A stretch of 64,000 bases of DNA, taken from the NCBI GenBank assembly GCA_963836355.1, contig CAWIJO010000029.1:186001-250000 (forward strand), in the 5' to 3' direction. The notes under the pieces are model-generated. The model was not told where the DNA came from, searched no databases, and was given only the letters and a program-made list of their open reading frames with translations. Of this stretch, positions 24,625 through 33,725 are shown one piece after another; positions within the stretch are counted from its first letter, which is position 1; each line of letters opens with the position of its first letter. Source of the stretch: Palsa-506 sp963836355. Lineage in GTDB: Bacteria > Actinomycetota > Actinomycetes > Streptosporangiales > Streptosporangiaceae. A program made the position numbers and the translations under genes.

Positions 24625-26165
24625 TCAGCCCAGCAGGCGCACAACCGCGAAGTCGTTGGCGCCCGTCCGCTGGCCGGCGATGACGATCCGGCCGTTCGGC
24701 TGGAGCGCGACCGCGTAGCCAAAAATGGCGGCACCGAAGTCGACGGTGGTCTTCCCGGCGGCGCCGAACCTGGTGTCCGGAGACCCGCTGGCGTTAATGC
24801 GCGCGACCGCGACATCCCCCGCGCTTGGGTGTAGCCAATATGGCGCGCCCCAGGAGAAGGCTTTCTTGCCGTCGCCGGAGAATGTGGTGTCCAGCGAGCC
24901 GGCGGCGCCCAGCCGTGCGACGCAGCCTGCGCCGCACAGGCAGGTCCGGATGAAGCCGTTGCCCGCTGCGGTGGCCCGGTCGAAGGGCCAGACCTGGGCC
25001 GGCTTCAGCCTGGCCACGGCACGGGCGAGCGCCGCGGGCCGCTGGGCCAGCGGCGTGTCCGGCCCGCCCCAGGGCATCTGCATGTCCGCGCACAAGGTGC
25101 TGGCGTGCAGCCCCTGGCTCAGCTGGCCGGCCGTGGCGGCATCGCCCACATGAACCCGGGCGATCAGCGCGCTGAGCGCAGCGGGCCGCCCGGCTGCTGC
25201 TGCGTGCAGCACCTCGGGGACCCCGGGGAACGCCGGATCGCCAACGCTCATCGCCACCAGGGTGTCGAGCAGCGCGGGCCCATCGTGGTACCGGCGGACC
25301 ACTGCTGCCAGATCGGCCGCCGGATCAAATGCGCAGCCGCGGGCCGCGCATGCGGCGCGCAGCACCGTCGCGGTCTGCCGCATGCTGGCCAGCTGAAGCG
25401 GGTCCACGTTCCAGGTCGGCACCACCGAGTCAAGGACGAGCCGGCTCACCTGGGCCGGATGCGCCAGCGCGAATTGCTCCGCGACGTAGGAGCCATACGA
25501 CACGCCGTCCAGGGCCAGCCGCCTGACTGCGAGCACCTTCCGCAGCGCCTCGATATCGGCAACCGTGTCCGCGGTGGCGAAGTACCGCCGGCCAGGCCCG
25601 ATGGCCGCAGCGCACGAGCGGACCGCGTCCGGCCTGGGCACCGTAAGGTCGGAGGCACCCATCTCCTGCTGCAACGCCGGGCATCCCAGCGCCCCGGCAC
25701 CGGTGCCGCGCTGGTCGAACATCACCAGCCGGTAGCCGCGCAGCGCAGGCCCCAGCCGGCCTGCGAGCCGCGACACGAACGGGACCCCCGGCTCGCCGGG
25801 ACCGCCGGTCAGCAGCACAAGCACCCCGCGCGGCGCGGCAGCCACATCCGACACCGCGACCTGCAGCCACAGCCGGCCCGGTGCCGAGCCGAACGGATCA
25901 AGCCGGACGCTCAGCATCCCGCAGCTGAAGGCCGGGATGCCCGGGCACGGCCGGACCGCACGCAGCCCGCGGCTACCCACTACCGGGCCTGACCCGGCCG
26001 TCCCGGAAGCTGAAACGCTGGCCTGGGCCGCCGGCGCGCAGCGGAACCGGCATGCCCCGGCCCGGCCGAGCAGCCGGACGCCGCGCCCAGCAGGACGGCC
26101 ATTGCGATGAACGCGCGGCCCGCGCCGCTTCGGACGCTCAGTACGCAGCACGCTAGATCGCGCAT
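24625..26165 (-). pseudogene. Chimera: S33 alpha/beta-hydrolase lipoprotein fused to delta-60 repeats
   Basis: Residues up to about 405 of the 508-aa frame (from 26151) match tripeptidyl-aminopeptidase-like S33 hydrolases: VLVLLTGGPGEPGVPFVSRL, RLVMFDQRGTGAG, and the nucleophile elbow LALDGVSYGSYVAEQFA (Ser about 218). At WPFDRATAAGNGFIRTCL the hydrolase ends abruptly, before the domain carrying the catalytic Asp and His. It then becomes delta-60 repeats (ARLGAAGSLDTTFSGDGKK; VARINASGSPDTRFGAAGKT; GRIVIAGQRTGANDFAVVRL). A lipoprotein signal (AFIAMAVLLGAASGC, ATG 26165) lies in another frame upstream, implying a frame break near 26,060. Probably a deletion fusion without enzyme activity. Confidence 0.7.
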
Positions 26166-26518
26166 ACCCCCAGCGTCGGGACCCGTCATCTCAACCGGGT
26201 CACGACAAGGGCGACACAGCGCATCATGCGCAGCGGCGGAACTCAGTTATGAGCTGCCGAGCCGAACCCGCGCCGACCGGCCACCGAATGACGGTAGCCG
26301 CGGTGTTCGTCGTTCGATGACCAAGACTGGCCCGCAGCGTGCCGCCGCGGGGGCCGGCCGCCCGGGCCTGGGGATGCCTCCCCTTGCTTGCGGCCAGCTG
26401 CCGAACCAACCTATTGCCCAGGACGCCGCCCGTCGCGGGCGCCGGGCGGCGTCATCCATCTAGTCAGCTCCACGGAGCCGGGGCGGTGGCCCGGCAAGGG
26501 AAGCACGGGAGGCTTGCC
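26166..26518. other. Intergenic region with a perfect hairpin
   Basis: Spacer between divergent genes. GACGCCGCCCG (26422-26432) pairs perfectly with CGGGCGGCGTC (26443-26453) around a 10-base loop. No gene is recognised. Confidence 0.45.
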
Positions 26519-26851
26519 ATGGCCCGGCTGAATGTCAACGACGCCAGGTGCGAGGCGCTGTTCGCATCCGGGCTGCAGCGATCGGAAGCGCCCAATGCCG
26601 AGGCAGTGACGCAGGCGATCAGCTGCACCGTGCGGCAGCTCGGCACCCGCGGCTGCGCCAGCCAGATGGCACAGGAGTTCGGCGACCACCCTGAGGCGGC
26701 CCTGGACCGGATGCGCTGGGTCCGGCAGCTTATCGGCGAGATCTCGGCCTCGCCCGCGCCGCGGCCGGCAGCAGCGGGCGAGCCTTCGACGGCCCGTTCC
26801 TGCCTGCCTCCCGCCCGGCCAGCAGTCGGCCGCGCGCGCCGCGCTGCCTGA
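26519..26851 (+). CDS. Conserved actinobacterial protein of unknown function
   Basis: A 110-aa protein. ATG 26519 follows a GGGAGG site. The first 80 residues look like a folded all-alpha domain: MARLNVNDARCEALFASGLQ, AEAVTQAISCTVRQLGTRGC, and ASQMAQEFGDHPEAALDRMR with WVRQLIGEI. The tail is Pro/Ala-rich. I have a sense of closely similar sequences in other actinomycetes but no function is known to me. It stands alone, divergent from the hydrolase chimera, and no operon partner is visible. Confidence 0.7.
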   Translation: MARLNVNDARCEALFASGLQRSEAPNAEAVTQAISCTVRQLGTRGCASQMAQEFGDHPEAALDRMRWVRQLIGEISASPAPRPAAAGEPSTARSCLPPARPAVGRARRAA

Positions 26852-26957
26852 CCATGGGTACATGTGTCGCGGTCTGCAGCGGCGAGTGGCGCTACTGACA
26901 CGGCAAATCTGATCATGCGGGTAGTTTCGGGCATGTGACAACGCCCGGCGTGCTGAG

Positions 26958-27101
26958 GTGCTGACCATCGCGGTCGTCAGCTTCCACCGCGGGCAGATCT
27001 GTGCCCAGCGGATCCTCTGGGATCACGGCACGCTTGCCGCCCAGCCGGGCGTCCCAGGTCTCGTCAAGTCAGCGACATGCCGGGCGAGACAAGGGAGTTA
27101 G
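26958..27101 (+). pseudogene. SnoaL-like domain remnant (C-terminal end)
   Basis: The 47-codon frame reads VLTIAVVSFHRGQICAQRIL then WDHGTLAAQPGVPGLVKSA. This resembles the last strand and tail of SnoaL/NTF2-like proteins (V.V.F.DGKI..EHIYWDQASVL.Q.G). The preceding strands are not found in any frame, so this is most likely a relic of a deleted gene. Confidence 0.35.
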
Positions 27102-27212
27102 GCTGCCTCGCAGCCAGGCTCGCGGATGCGGCGGCTTATGCTCGTGCCGCGGCGGCGTGCCCGGCTAGGCGGGACGCTGCGAGAACCCCCGACCGAGCGG
27201 AACGAGTATCGC

Positions 27213-29678
27213 ATGACTGTGCCGGGCACCGCTGCCATCCCCGATCGTGCCCGTGTGGTCGTCATCGGTGGGGGCATCATCGGGACTTCGGTCGCCTATC
27301 ACCTTGCGCATCTCGGCGTTGCCGATGTGCTGCTGCTGGAGCGCGACCGGCTGACATCGGGCTCGACCTGGCATGCTGCCGGGCTCATGGCCACCTTCGG
27401 GTCAACCTCGCAGACCTCGACCGAGCTGCGGATGTATACCAGGGATCTGTACGCCCGGCTGGAGGCAGAGACCGGGCTCGCAACTGGTCTGAAGCAGGTC
27501 GGGCTGATCGAGCTCGCCATTGAGCCGGGTCGGCTGGAGGAGTACCGGCGGGTTGCAGCCTTCAACCGGCTGTGTGGTGTGGACGTATATGAGATCTCGC
27601 CGCGCGAGGTCACCGAGTTGTTTCCGCTGGCGCGGGTCGATGATGTGCTGGCCGGCTTCTATATCCCCGCCGATGGCCGGGTGAATCCGGTCGATGTGAC
27701 GATGTCGCTGGCCAGGGGCGCCCGGATGCGCGGCGTGCGGATCATCGAGGGCGCGATCGTGACCGGCTTCCTGGCCCGCCGCGGCGTGGTAACTGGCGTG
27801 CGCACCCCGCATGGCGACATCGAGGCTGAGTACGTAGTCAATTGCGCCGGGATGTGGGCTCGCCAGCTTGGTGAGCTTGCCGGGGTGAACGTGCCGCTGC
27901 AGGCCGCCGAGCATTACTACCTGCTGACCGAGCCGATCGAGGGGGTGGATGGCGGCTGGCCGGTGCTTGAGGATCCCGCCAGCTACGGCTACTACCGGGA
28001 AGAGGGCGGCGGGCTGATGCTCGGCCTTTTCGAGCCGGACTGCGCACCGTGGAAAGTCGATGGAGTCCCCGCGGACTTCTCCTTCGGAGAGCTGCCCCCG
28101 GACTGGGACCGGATGGCTCCCTATCTGGAACGTGCCATGTCCCGGGTCCCGGTGTCGGCGGATGCCGGGATCAAGAAGTTCTTCTGCGGCCCGGAAAGCT
28201 TTACTCCTGACCTGCTGCCGATTGTCGGCGAGGCGCCGGAGTTGCGAAACTACTTCGTGGCCGCGGGCCTGAACTCGATCGGGATCTTGACCGGCGGGGG
28301 GATCGGCCGGGTGATCGCGCGGTGGATTGCCGACGGCCGGCCGGACGTCGACGTGACGGGCATGAACATCGACCGGCTGCACCGCTACCAGGCCAATCCC
28401 GAGTACCGGGCGACTCGCACGGTGGAATCGCTTGGCCTGGTATATGAGACCCACTACCCGGGCAGGTCGATGCGGACCGCGCGCGGCGCGAAGGTGTCGC
28501 CGGTTCACCACCGGCTGGAAGCCCAGCGGGCGTACTTCAAGGACGTCAGCGGTTGGGAGGGCGCCGACTGGTACGCGCCCGAGGGCGCCGAGCCGAAGGC
28601 CGGCCAGCTGTCTTGGGGGCGGCCGGACTGGTTTGGCTACTGGGCGGCCGAGCATCATGCCGCGCGCACCGGCGTGATCTTGATGGACATGGCCTTCATG
28701 GCCAAGTTCGACGTGCAGGGCCGCGATGCCGGGCGCGTGCTGGAGCGGATCTCCGCCAACCAGGTGGACGGCGAGCCCGGCCGGATTACCTATACCCAGT
28801 GGCTCAACCCCGGCGGCAAGCTGGAAGCCGATCTTACGGTGACCAAGCTCGGCGACGACCGGTTCTGGGTGGTCGCCTCGGACACCGCGCACCGGCACGT
28901 GGAAACCTGGATGCGTCGCCACCTCGGCGATGCGCACGCCTTCGTCACAGACGTGACGTCGGGCTATGCGCAGATCAACGTTCAGGGCCCGCGATCGCGG
29001 GAACTGCTGGCATCAGTCACCGCTGCGGATGTGTCCGACGAGGCGTTCCCGTTCCGCGCGGCCGCCGAGATCGACATCGGGTTCGCCCGGGTGCTGTGCG
29101 TCCGGATCACCTATCTGGGCGAGCTCGGTTACGAGCTGTACATCCCGGCCGGGCAAGCTACCGGAGTCTATGACCGGCTGGTCCAGGCAGGGCGCGCGGT
29201 GGACCTGCGGCACGCCGGGCTCAAGGCACTGAGCAGCCTGCGCATGGAGAAGGGCTATCGCGACTATGGCCATGACATCGACAACACCGACAACGTGCTG
29301 GAGGCGGGACTCGGCTTCGCGGTCGCGCTGGACAAGCCGGGCGGCTTTATCGGCCGCGACGCCGTGCTTGCCCAGAAGGCGGGCGGGAAGCTCACCCGGC
29401 GGCTGGTGCAGGTGCTGGTGGCAGATCCGGAACCGCTGATGTTCCACGCTGAAGTGGTCCGCCGGAACGGCAGGCCCGCCGGGTACCTGCGGTCCGCGTC
29501 TTACGGGTTCACGCTGGGCGGCGCGGTCGGGCTGGCGATGATCGACGCTGATGAGCCCATCGACCAGGCCTACCTGGATTCCGGCGAATGGACGGTCCAG
29601 ATCGGGGCCTCGATCTATCCGGCCGTCACGTCGTTGCGCCCGATGTATGACCCGGCGAACAAGCGCATCAAGATGTGA
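27213..29678 (+). CDS. GcvT-family FAD-dependent oxidoreductase (sarcosine/dimethylglycine dehydrogenase type)
   Basis: An 821-aa two-part enzyme that oxidatively demethylates N-methylglycines and passes the one-carbon unit to tetrahydrofolate. The N-terminal DAO domain has RVVVIGGGIIGTSVAYHLAH (FAD), DRLTSGSTWHAAGLMATFGS (the SGSTWHAAG flavin-attachment-type motif), and a C-terminal FAD loop FVAAGLNSIGILTGGGIG. From about residue 430 come the GcvT folate-binding domains: WGRPDWFGYWAAEHHAARTG, ITYTQWLNPGGKLEADLTVT, and GLKALSSLRMEKGYRDYGHD with GLGFAVALDK. ATG 27213 is chosen because upstream residues are not family-like. It stands at the head of a plus-strand group with a PPOX protein 24 bases downstream. 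Exact substrate not resolved. Confidence 0.93.
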   Translation: MTVPGTAAIPDRARVVVIGGGIIGTSVAYHLAHLGVADVLLLERDRLTSGSTWHAAGLMATFGSTSQTSTELRMYTRDLYARLEAETGLATGLKQVGLIELAIEPGRLEEYRRVAAFNRLCGVDVYEISPREVTELFPLARVDDVLAGFYIPADGRVNPVDVTMSLARGARMRGVRIIEGAIVTGFLARRGVVTGVRTPHGDIEAEYVVNCAGMWARQLGELAGVNVPLQAAEHYYLLTEPIEGVDGGWPVLEDPASYGYYREEGGGLMLGLFEPDCAPWKVDGVPADFSFGELPPDWDRMAPYLERAMSRVPVSADAGIKKFFCGPESFTPDLLPIVGEAPELRNYFVAAGLNSIGILTGGGIGRVIARWIADGRPDVDVTGMNIDRLHRYQANPEYRATRTVESLGLVYETHYPGRSMRTARGAKVSPVHHRLEAQRAYFKDVSGWEGADWYAPEGAEPKAGQLSWGRPDWFGYWAAEHHAARTGVILMDMAFMAKFDVQGRDAGRVLERISANQVDGEPGRITYTQWLNPGGKLEADLTVTKLGDDRFWVVASDTAHRHVETWMRRHLGDAHAFVTDVTSGYAQINVQGPRSRELLASVTAADVSDEAFPFRAAAEIDIGFARVLCVRITYLGELGYELYIPAGQATGVYDRLVQAGRAVDLRHAGLKALSSLRMEKGYRDYGHDIDNTDNVLEAGLGFAVALDKPGGFIGRDAVLAQKAGGKLTRRLVQVLVADPEPLMFHAEVVRRNGRPAGYLRSASYGFTLGGAVGLAMIDADEPIDQAYLDSGEWTVQIGASIYPAVTSLRPMYDPANKRIKM

Positions 29679-29702
29679 GTTCGTTTCTGCGAGAATCCGA
29701 GC

Positions 29703-30215
29703 ATGCGGGAGACTTCGGCTGACCTGGCTGCGCTGCAGGACCTGCTCGATCGCAGCATGTCGGCCGCGGGCCCGCACCTGTCGCGCATCATCACGCCGGA
29801 GCGCCGGCTGAGCGCCCAGGAAGTGTGCGACCGGCTGACCGGCATGTCACTGCTGGCGCTGGCGACCGTGACATCCCGCGGGCGGCCGCTGGTGGGCCCG
29901 GTCGACGGCATCTTCTACCGGGGGTCCTTCTACTTCGGGTCTGCGCCGGACTCGGTCAGGTTCCGCCATATCCGCCGTACCCCCTACGTCAGCGCCACTC
30001 ATCTCCCTGCTGAGTCGCTGGCGGTCACGGTACACGGCCAGGCCGTTCCGGTGCAGGTCCGGAGCGCTGATCAGGCCGGTTTCCGGCAGGCTCTGCTCGA
30101 CGTGTACGTGCCGCGGTACGGCCCGGACTGGGAGACATTCCTCGATTCCGGGCCGGTCTACGCCCGCATCGACGCCAGCAGGATGTTCACCTTCCACATG
30201 GCTGCCGAGCGATGA
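29703..30215 (+). CDS. Pyridoxamine-5'-phosphate-oxidase-like flavin-binding protein
   Basis: A 170-aa split-barrel protein (PPOX family; FMN, F420 or heme ligand). The core shows LLALATVTSRGRPLVGPVDG, FYRGSFYFGSAPDSVRFRHI and RTPYVSATHLPAESLAVTVH. The C-terminal part (PDWETFLDSGPVYARIDASR) also fits the family. It starts 24 bases after the GcvT-family dehydrogenase, suggesting cotranscription, but a shared pathway is only a guess. The frame is intact and of normal length. Confidence 0.85.
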   Translation: MRETSADLAALQDLLDRSMSAAGPHLSRIITPERRLSAQEVCDRLTGMSLLALATVTSRGRPLVGPVDGIFYRGSFYFGSAPDSVRFRHIRRTPYVSATHLPAESLAVTVHGQAVPVQVRSADQAGFRQALLDVYVPRYGPDWETFLDSGPVYARIDASRMFTFHMAAER

Positions 30216-30291
30216 TTCTGAGCTCGCCATCTGGTCATAGCCCAGTGCGGGCCGAGGCGCCCGACCAGACAGCGAACGCAAGAAGACCGCG

Positions 30292-30870
30292 ATGAGCCTG
30301 CCCAAGATCGTTACCCGAGACGCGTGGCTGGCCGCCCGCAAGGAGCTGCTCGCCAAGGAGAAGGACCTGACCAGGCAGCGGGATGCGCTCAACGCCGAGC
30401 GCCGCGAGCTGCCCATGGTCGAGATCGAGAAGGACTACATATTCGACGGCCGGGACGGCGCGGTGCGCCTCGTCGACATGTTCGAGGGCCGCCCGCAGCT
30501 GATCATCTACCACTTCATGTTCGACCCCGAGTGGGAGGACGGCTGCCCGAGCTGTACCGCCGGCACAGACGAGCTGTCGGCCGGCTTCTTCGCGCACCTG
30601 CACACGAGGGACACCAGCTACGCCATGGTGTCGCGGGCGCCGCTGGCGAAGCTCGAGCGGTGGAAGGCCAAGAAGGGCTGGGACGTGCCCTGGTATTCCT
30701 CGCATGGCACTGACTTCAACACTTACTCCCAGTACGCCCGCGGCCTCGAAGCCACCGGCGGCTCCTACTACTTCCTTGATCTCACTGCCCTCGGCCGGCA
30801 AGAGGAATGGGAGGAGCCCAAGGGCCGTAGCGAGTCCGCAAGGTCAGGCACGCCCGACTTCGCGTCGTGA
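30292..30870 (+). CDS. DUF899 thioredoxin-like protein, internally shortened
   Basis: A 192-aa DUF899 protein. The N-terminal half is standard: KIVTRDAWLAARKELLAKEK, YIFDGRDGAVRLVDMFEGRP, IIYHFMFDPEWEDGCPSCTA (thioredoxin-like CxxC) and WDVPWYSSHGTDFN. The next residues jump straight to TYSQYARGLEATGGSYYFLD with LTALGRQEEWEEPKGR. In full DUF899 proteins about 40-50 residues (YDFHVT...GTSVFLRDGD.VFH) lie between these segments, so this copy seems to have lost a central block in frame. The function of the family is uncertain, and this copy may be inactive. Confidence 0.85.
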   Translation: MSLPKIVTRDAWLAARKELLAKEKDLTRQRDALNAERRELPMVEIEKDYIFDGRDGAVRLVDMFEGRPQLIIYHFMFDPEWEDGCPSCTAGTDELSAGFFAHLHTRDTSYAMVSRAPLAKLERWKAKKGWDVPWYSSHGTDFNTYSQYARGLEATGGSYYFLDLTALGRQEEWEEPKGRSESARSGTPDFAS

Positions 30871-30943
30871 CAGCCCGCCCGGCCGCTCACTGCCGGAGCA
30901 CACGAAGATCCTGGGACCGCCCGGCAGCAGCAGCCTGACGTTA

Positions 30944-32593
30944 CTACCGCAACCTGGTGAGCCGCCGCAGCCGCGCCAGGACCGTCCGCAGGTCACCGTC
31001 ATCCAGGATGTACGCGACCACGCCGAACGCGATGACCGCGCAGCCGGCCGCAACCGCGGCAGTCCCGGCGGCCAGCAGCTTCTCGCTCACCGGCAGCGCA
31101 AAGCCCGCGGCGATGCCGACTACCGCGCCCGCGGCTCCGGCGGCCAGTGCGGCAATCGCCGCATGGCCAACCCCCTGCACGGCAGCCGGGCCGCGAATCC
31201 GGCGGGTAGCTATCACCAGCGGGACGGCGACGACGGTCTGGCCTATCGTGCAGCCCAGCGCAAGCGCGGCTACCACCAGCCGGGCCGGCGCAAGCTCGGC
31301 CAGCACCACATCTGCCACTATCACCAGCAGCCAGCTGCCGGCCAGCGCCGCGGCGGCGATCTTGAGCCGTCCGAGGGCGAACATCACCCGCGACAGGTTG
31401 GCGATCACGCCAATGCCCGCCAGGCCGGGCGCGAACATAGCGAATCCCCAGACCAGCTCTGTTACCTGAGCTGGCTGGCCGGCGAGCACGTGAGCGGCGG
31501 GAACGGCGATCGCCGCGATCACGGCGGTGCCAAGCCCTGACACCAGCAGGACCGCTCGCGTCGATGCCGCGCAGGTCTGGTCGAACACCTGCCCGTCGCG
31601 GGCGGACAGGACGGGGAACGCGCTGATCGCGATCGACAGCGCCAGCACTGCATGCACGGAACTGAACACCAGCCAGGCGTAGTTGTAGATCACGATCGCG
31701 CCAGTCGTTCCTAGTCCGTTGGCCAGGGTGACTTCTGCGACGGTCTCCAGGTCGTTGGCGGCAAACTCGATGATGCCGACGAACGCCAGGCCGCCGAGCC
31801 AGCGCGCAACGCCGGGCGGGAACCGCAGGGCTGGCCGGAACCTCAGGTGCAGCCGCCACGTCGGCACCATGGCCACGAGGACCAGCGCGGCTATGCCCAG
31901 CGTGGCGCCCACCGACAGCACAAGCTGGGCCGAGAGAGGCAGCTTGGCCAGCGGAAAGCCCTTGCCTAGCGGCACGAAGGCGAGATAGGAGGCGATGAGC
32001 ACCAGGCTGGAGATCACCGGTGCCAGCGCAGGCCCGGCGAACCGGCGGTACGCCTGCAGCAGCCCGAAGAGCACCACCGAGAGCCCGTACAGGACCACCT
32101 GCGGGGCGAATACTTCCAGCATGCTGCTGGTGCTGGCGACCACTTCGGTCCGCGCGCAGTGCGCGTTCGCGTTGGCCGGATTGAGCAGTGCGGCGATCGG
32201 CCCGGCGGCCACCGCAATGAGCACGGCAACCGGCACCAGGATTAGGACGGACCAGGTCAGCAGGGCTGACGAGATCTGGCTCACCCGCGCCTTCTCGGCC
32301 GGATCAGACGTGGCCCGCTCGGCCGAGCGGGCCAGTACCGGGATCATCGCGCTGGTCAGCGCGCCGCCCAGGACCAGCTCATAGACGATGTTGGGCACCT
32401 GGCTCGCGGTGACGTACGCGGCGCCCAGGCAGTTGGCGCCGATGGTCTGCGAGAACACCAGCGTGCGGACCAGCCCGAGCAGCCTGGACAACATCGTGAG
32501 GCCAGCGATGATCGCGGCGCCGCGGGCAATGCCCGAAACCGGCCGCTGCACCGGCTCTGAGCTCGCCCCGATAGCCGAAGCCGACCCGGTCAC
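30944..32593 (-). CDS. murJ: MurJ/MviN-family lipid II flippase
   Basis: A polytopic membrane protein of about 549 aa from GTG 32593 (a TTG at 32644 is an alternative). It has the MviN signature near the N-terminus: IIAGLTMLSRLLGLVRTLVF, GAAYVTASQVPNIVYELVLG and GALTSAMIPVLARSAERATS. About 14 hydrophobic segments follow, including LSIAISAFPVLSARDG. MurJ moves lipid-linked peptidoglycan precursors across the membrane. Actinomycetes often carry several copies, so this could be an accessory flippase rather than the essential one; no murein gene is adjacent. The short C-terminal tail has no kinase-like or protein-binding domain. Confidence 0.88.
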   Translation of the reverse strand: MTGSASAIGASSEPVQRPVSGIARGAAIIAGLTMLSRLLGLVRTLVFSQTIGANCLGAAYVTASQVPNIVYELVLGGALTSAMIPVLARSAERATSDPAEKARVSQISSALLTWSVLILVPVAVLIAVAAGPIAALLNPANANAHCARTEVVASTSSMLEVFAPQVVLYGLSVVLFGLLQAYRRFAGPALAPVISSLVLIASYLAFVPLGKGFPLAKLPLSAQLVLSVGATLGIAALVLVAMVPTWRLHLRFRPALRFPPGVARWLGGLAFVGIIEFAANDLETVAEVTLANGLGTTGAIVIYNYAWLVFSSVHAVLALSIAISAFPVLSARDGQVFDQTCAASTRAVLLVSGLGTAVIAAIAVPAAHVLAGQPAQVTELVWGFAMFAPGLAGIGVIANLSRVMFALGRLKIAAAALAGSWLLVIVADVVLAELAPARLVVAALALGCTIGQTVVAVPLVIATRRIRGPAAVQGVGHAAIAALAAGAAGAVVGIAAGFALPVSEKLLAAGTAAVAAGCAVIAFGVVAYILDDGDLRTVLARLRRLTRLR

Positions 32594-32908
32594 ACGCCAA
32601 GCACCCCCGCCGGCCTGCACGTGCGCTCCTGATCTCTGCTGCAATGCGAGCCGCTGCGGCTACTGGCCAGCAGGCTTCGGGATCAGCAGGAACCGAGCTG
32701 GTATATAAGCAAGACGCGCTGTCACGTCAATGAGAGTACATACCCGCGACACGACCAGGCGAGCAGCTGATTTGCGGACCTCGCCGGACTTCCGCTTTCC
32801 GTGCCAGATAACCCGCTGACCTGGGCGGGGACTCGGCCCGGGCCAGGAGAACTGTCATACTGGGCAGCTGTGGCCAGGCCAGGCGGAAGAACATGCTAGG
32901 ACGCGTCA

Positions 32909-33502
32909 ATGCTGACCGGTGAGGTCCCTGACCGGCCCGGGGTAGCGCAAGCCAACCGCCGAGCAATCCGTCGCAGGCGCCTGCGCAAAGTCGCTGCGGT
33001 GCTGATCATCATGCTCGCCGGGTTCAGCGTGGCCACGGGCCGTCTTTTCATCTGGCCTGCCCAGGGCATGCCGGACCGCGTGGACGCCATCGTCGTGCTT
33101 GGCGGTCCTGGGGACCGGCTGGGCAAGGGCATGGAGCTGGCGCAACAGGGCCGGGCCCCCGTCCTCGCCGTCTCGAGGGGGCTACCCGACGACCGTCTCC
33201 TCGCCCGCGTTTGCGGGCAGCGTGGCCGGGCCTACAGGCTCATCTGCTTCCTGCCGGAGCCGGGCACTACCCGGGGGGAGGCCGAGTCGGTCGGCCGTCT
33301 CACGAAGCAGTACCACTGGCGGTCCGTGGTGCTGGTGACCACGCCGGACCAGGACACCCGCGCGCGCATCTGGTTCCGGCGCTGCTTCGCCGGCCACGTC
33401 TACGTGGTCACCACTGCGCTGCCCGCATCCAAATGGCCCTATCAGATCGCCTACCAGTGGGCCGCGACCTTCCGGGCGGTGGTCCTGCAGCGAAGCTGCT
33501 GA
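32909..33502 (+). CDS. YdcF/SanA-family (DUF218) membrane-anchored protein
   Basis: A 197-aa protein with a basic N-terminus (RRAIRRRRLRKVAAVLIIML) leading into one membrane helix, then the DUF218 domain: DRVDAIVVLGGPGDRLGKGM, PGTTRGEAESVGRLTKQYHW (the conserved T-R-x-E-A motif) and SVVLVTTPDQDTRARIWFRR with VTTALPASKWPYQIAYQWAA. Members include SanA, YdcF and ElyC, which act in envelope integrity or lipid carrier metabolism. It lies just upstream of the methyltransferase/hydrolase-LuxR module but is separated from it by about 220 bases. Confidence 0.88.
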   Translation: MLTGEVPDRPGVAQANRRAIRRRRLRKVAAVLIIMLAGFSVATGRLFIWPAQGMPDRVDAIVVLGGPGDRLGKGMELAQQGRAPVLAVSRGLPDDRLLARVCGQRGRAYRLICFLPEPGTTRGEAESVGRLTKQYHWRSVVLVTTPDQDTRARIWFRRCFAGHVYVVTTALPASKWPYQIAYQWAATFRAVVLQRSC

Positions 33503-33549
33503 CGCCGGCCCGGCCGGGCCCGGTGCGCGCCAGGGCCGCGGCGGCCCCT

Positions 33550-33643
33550 TGAGCCGTCTCAGTAGTTCGCCCGATGCCCGCGACGGGCCTGCCGGTCCCG
33601 GTCTGGCTAGCCCCGCGAAATGCCGTAGTTCACCCGATTGCCG
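33550..33643 (+). promoter_or_regulatory. Paired box, copy 1, upstream of methyltransferase
   Basis: GTAGTTCGCCCGATGC begins at 33562 and GTAGTTCACCCGATTGCCG at 33625, exactly 63 bases apart. The same pair with the same spacing recurs at 35,674-35,767, whereas the bases between the boxes differ. The outer flank TGAGCCG-CTC-G is also shared. It ends about 80 bases before the methyltransferase start. Confidence 0.65.
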
Positions 33644-33725
33644 CGCTGCGCTGACTGACCTTGGCTGGTGGGCGGACCTACCGAGGGTCCGCCGCAGTTG
33701 GGGCCAAATTGGAGGACAGCTCACG

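Noticed and set aside
26107..26463. 118-aa plus-strand frame before the conserved unknown gene
   Set aside because: Low-complexity Arg/Pro/Ala translation, partly antisense to the lipoprotein signal region, with a hairpin inside its 3' end.
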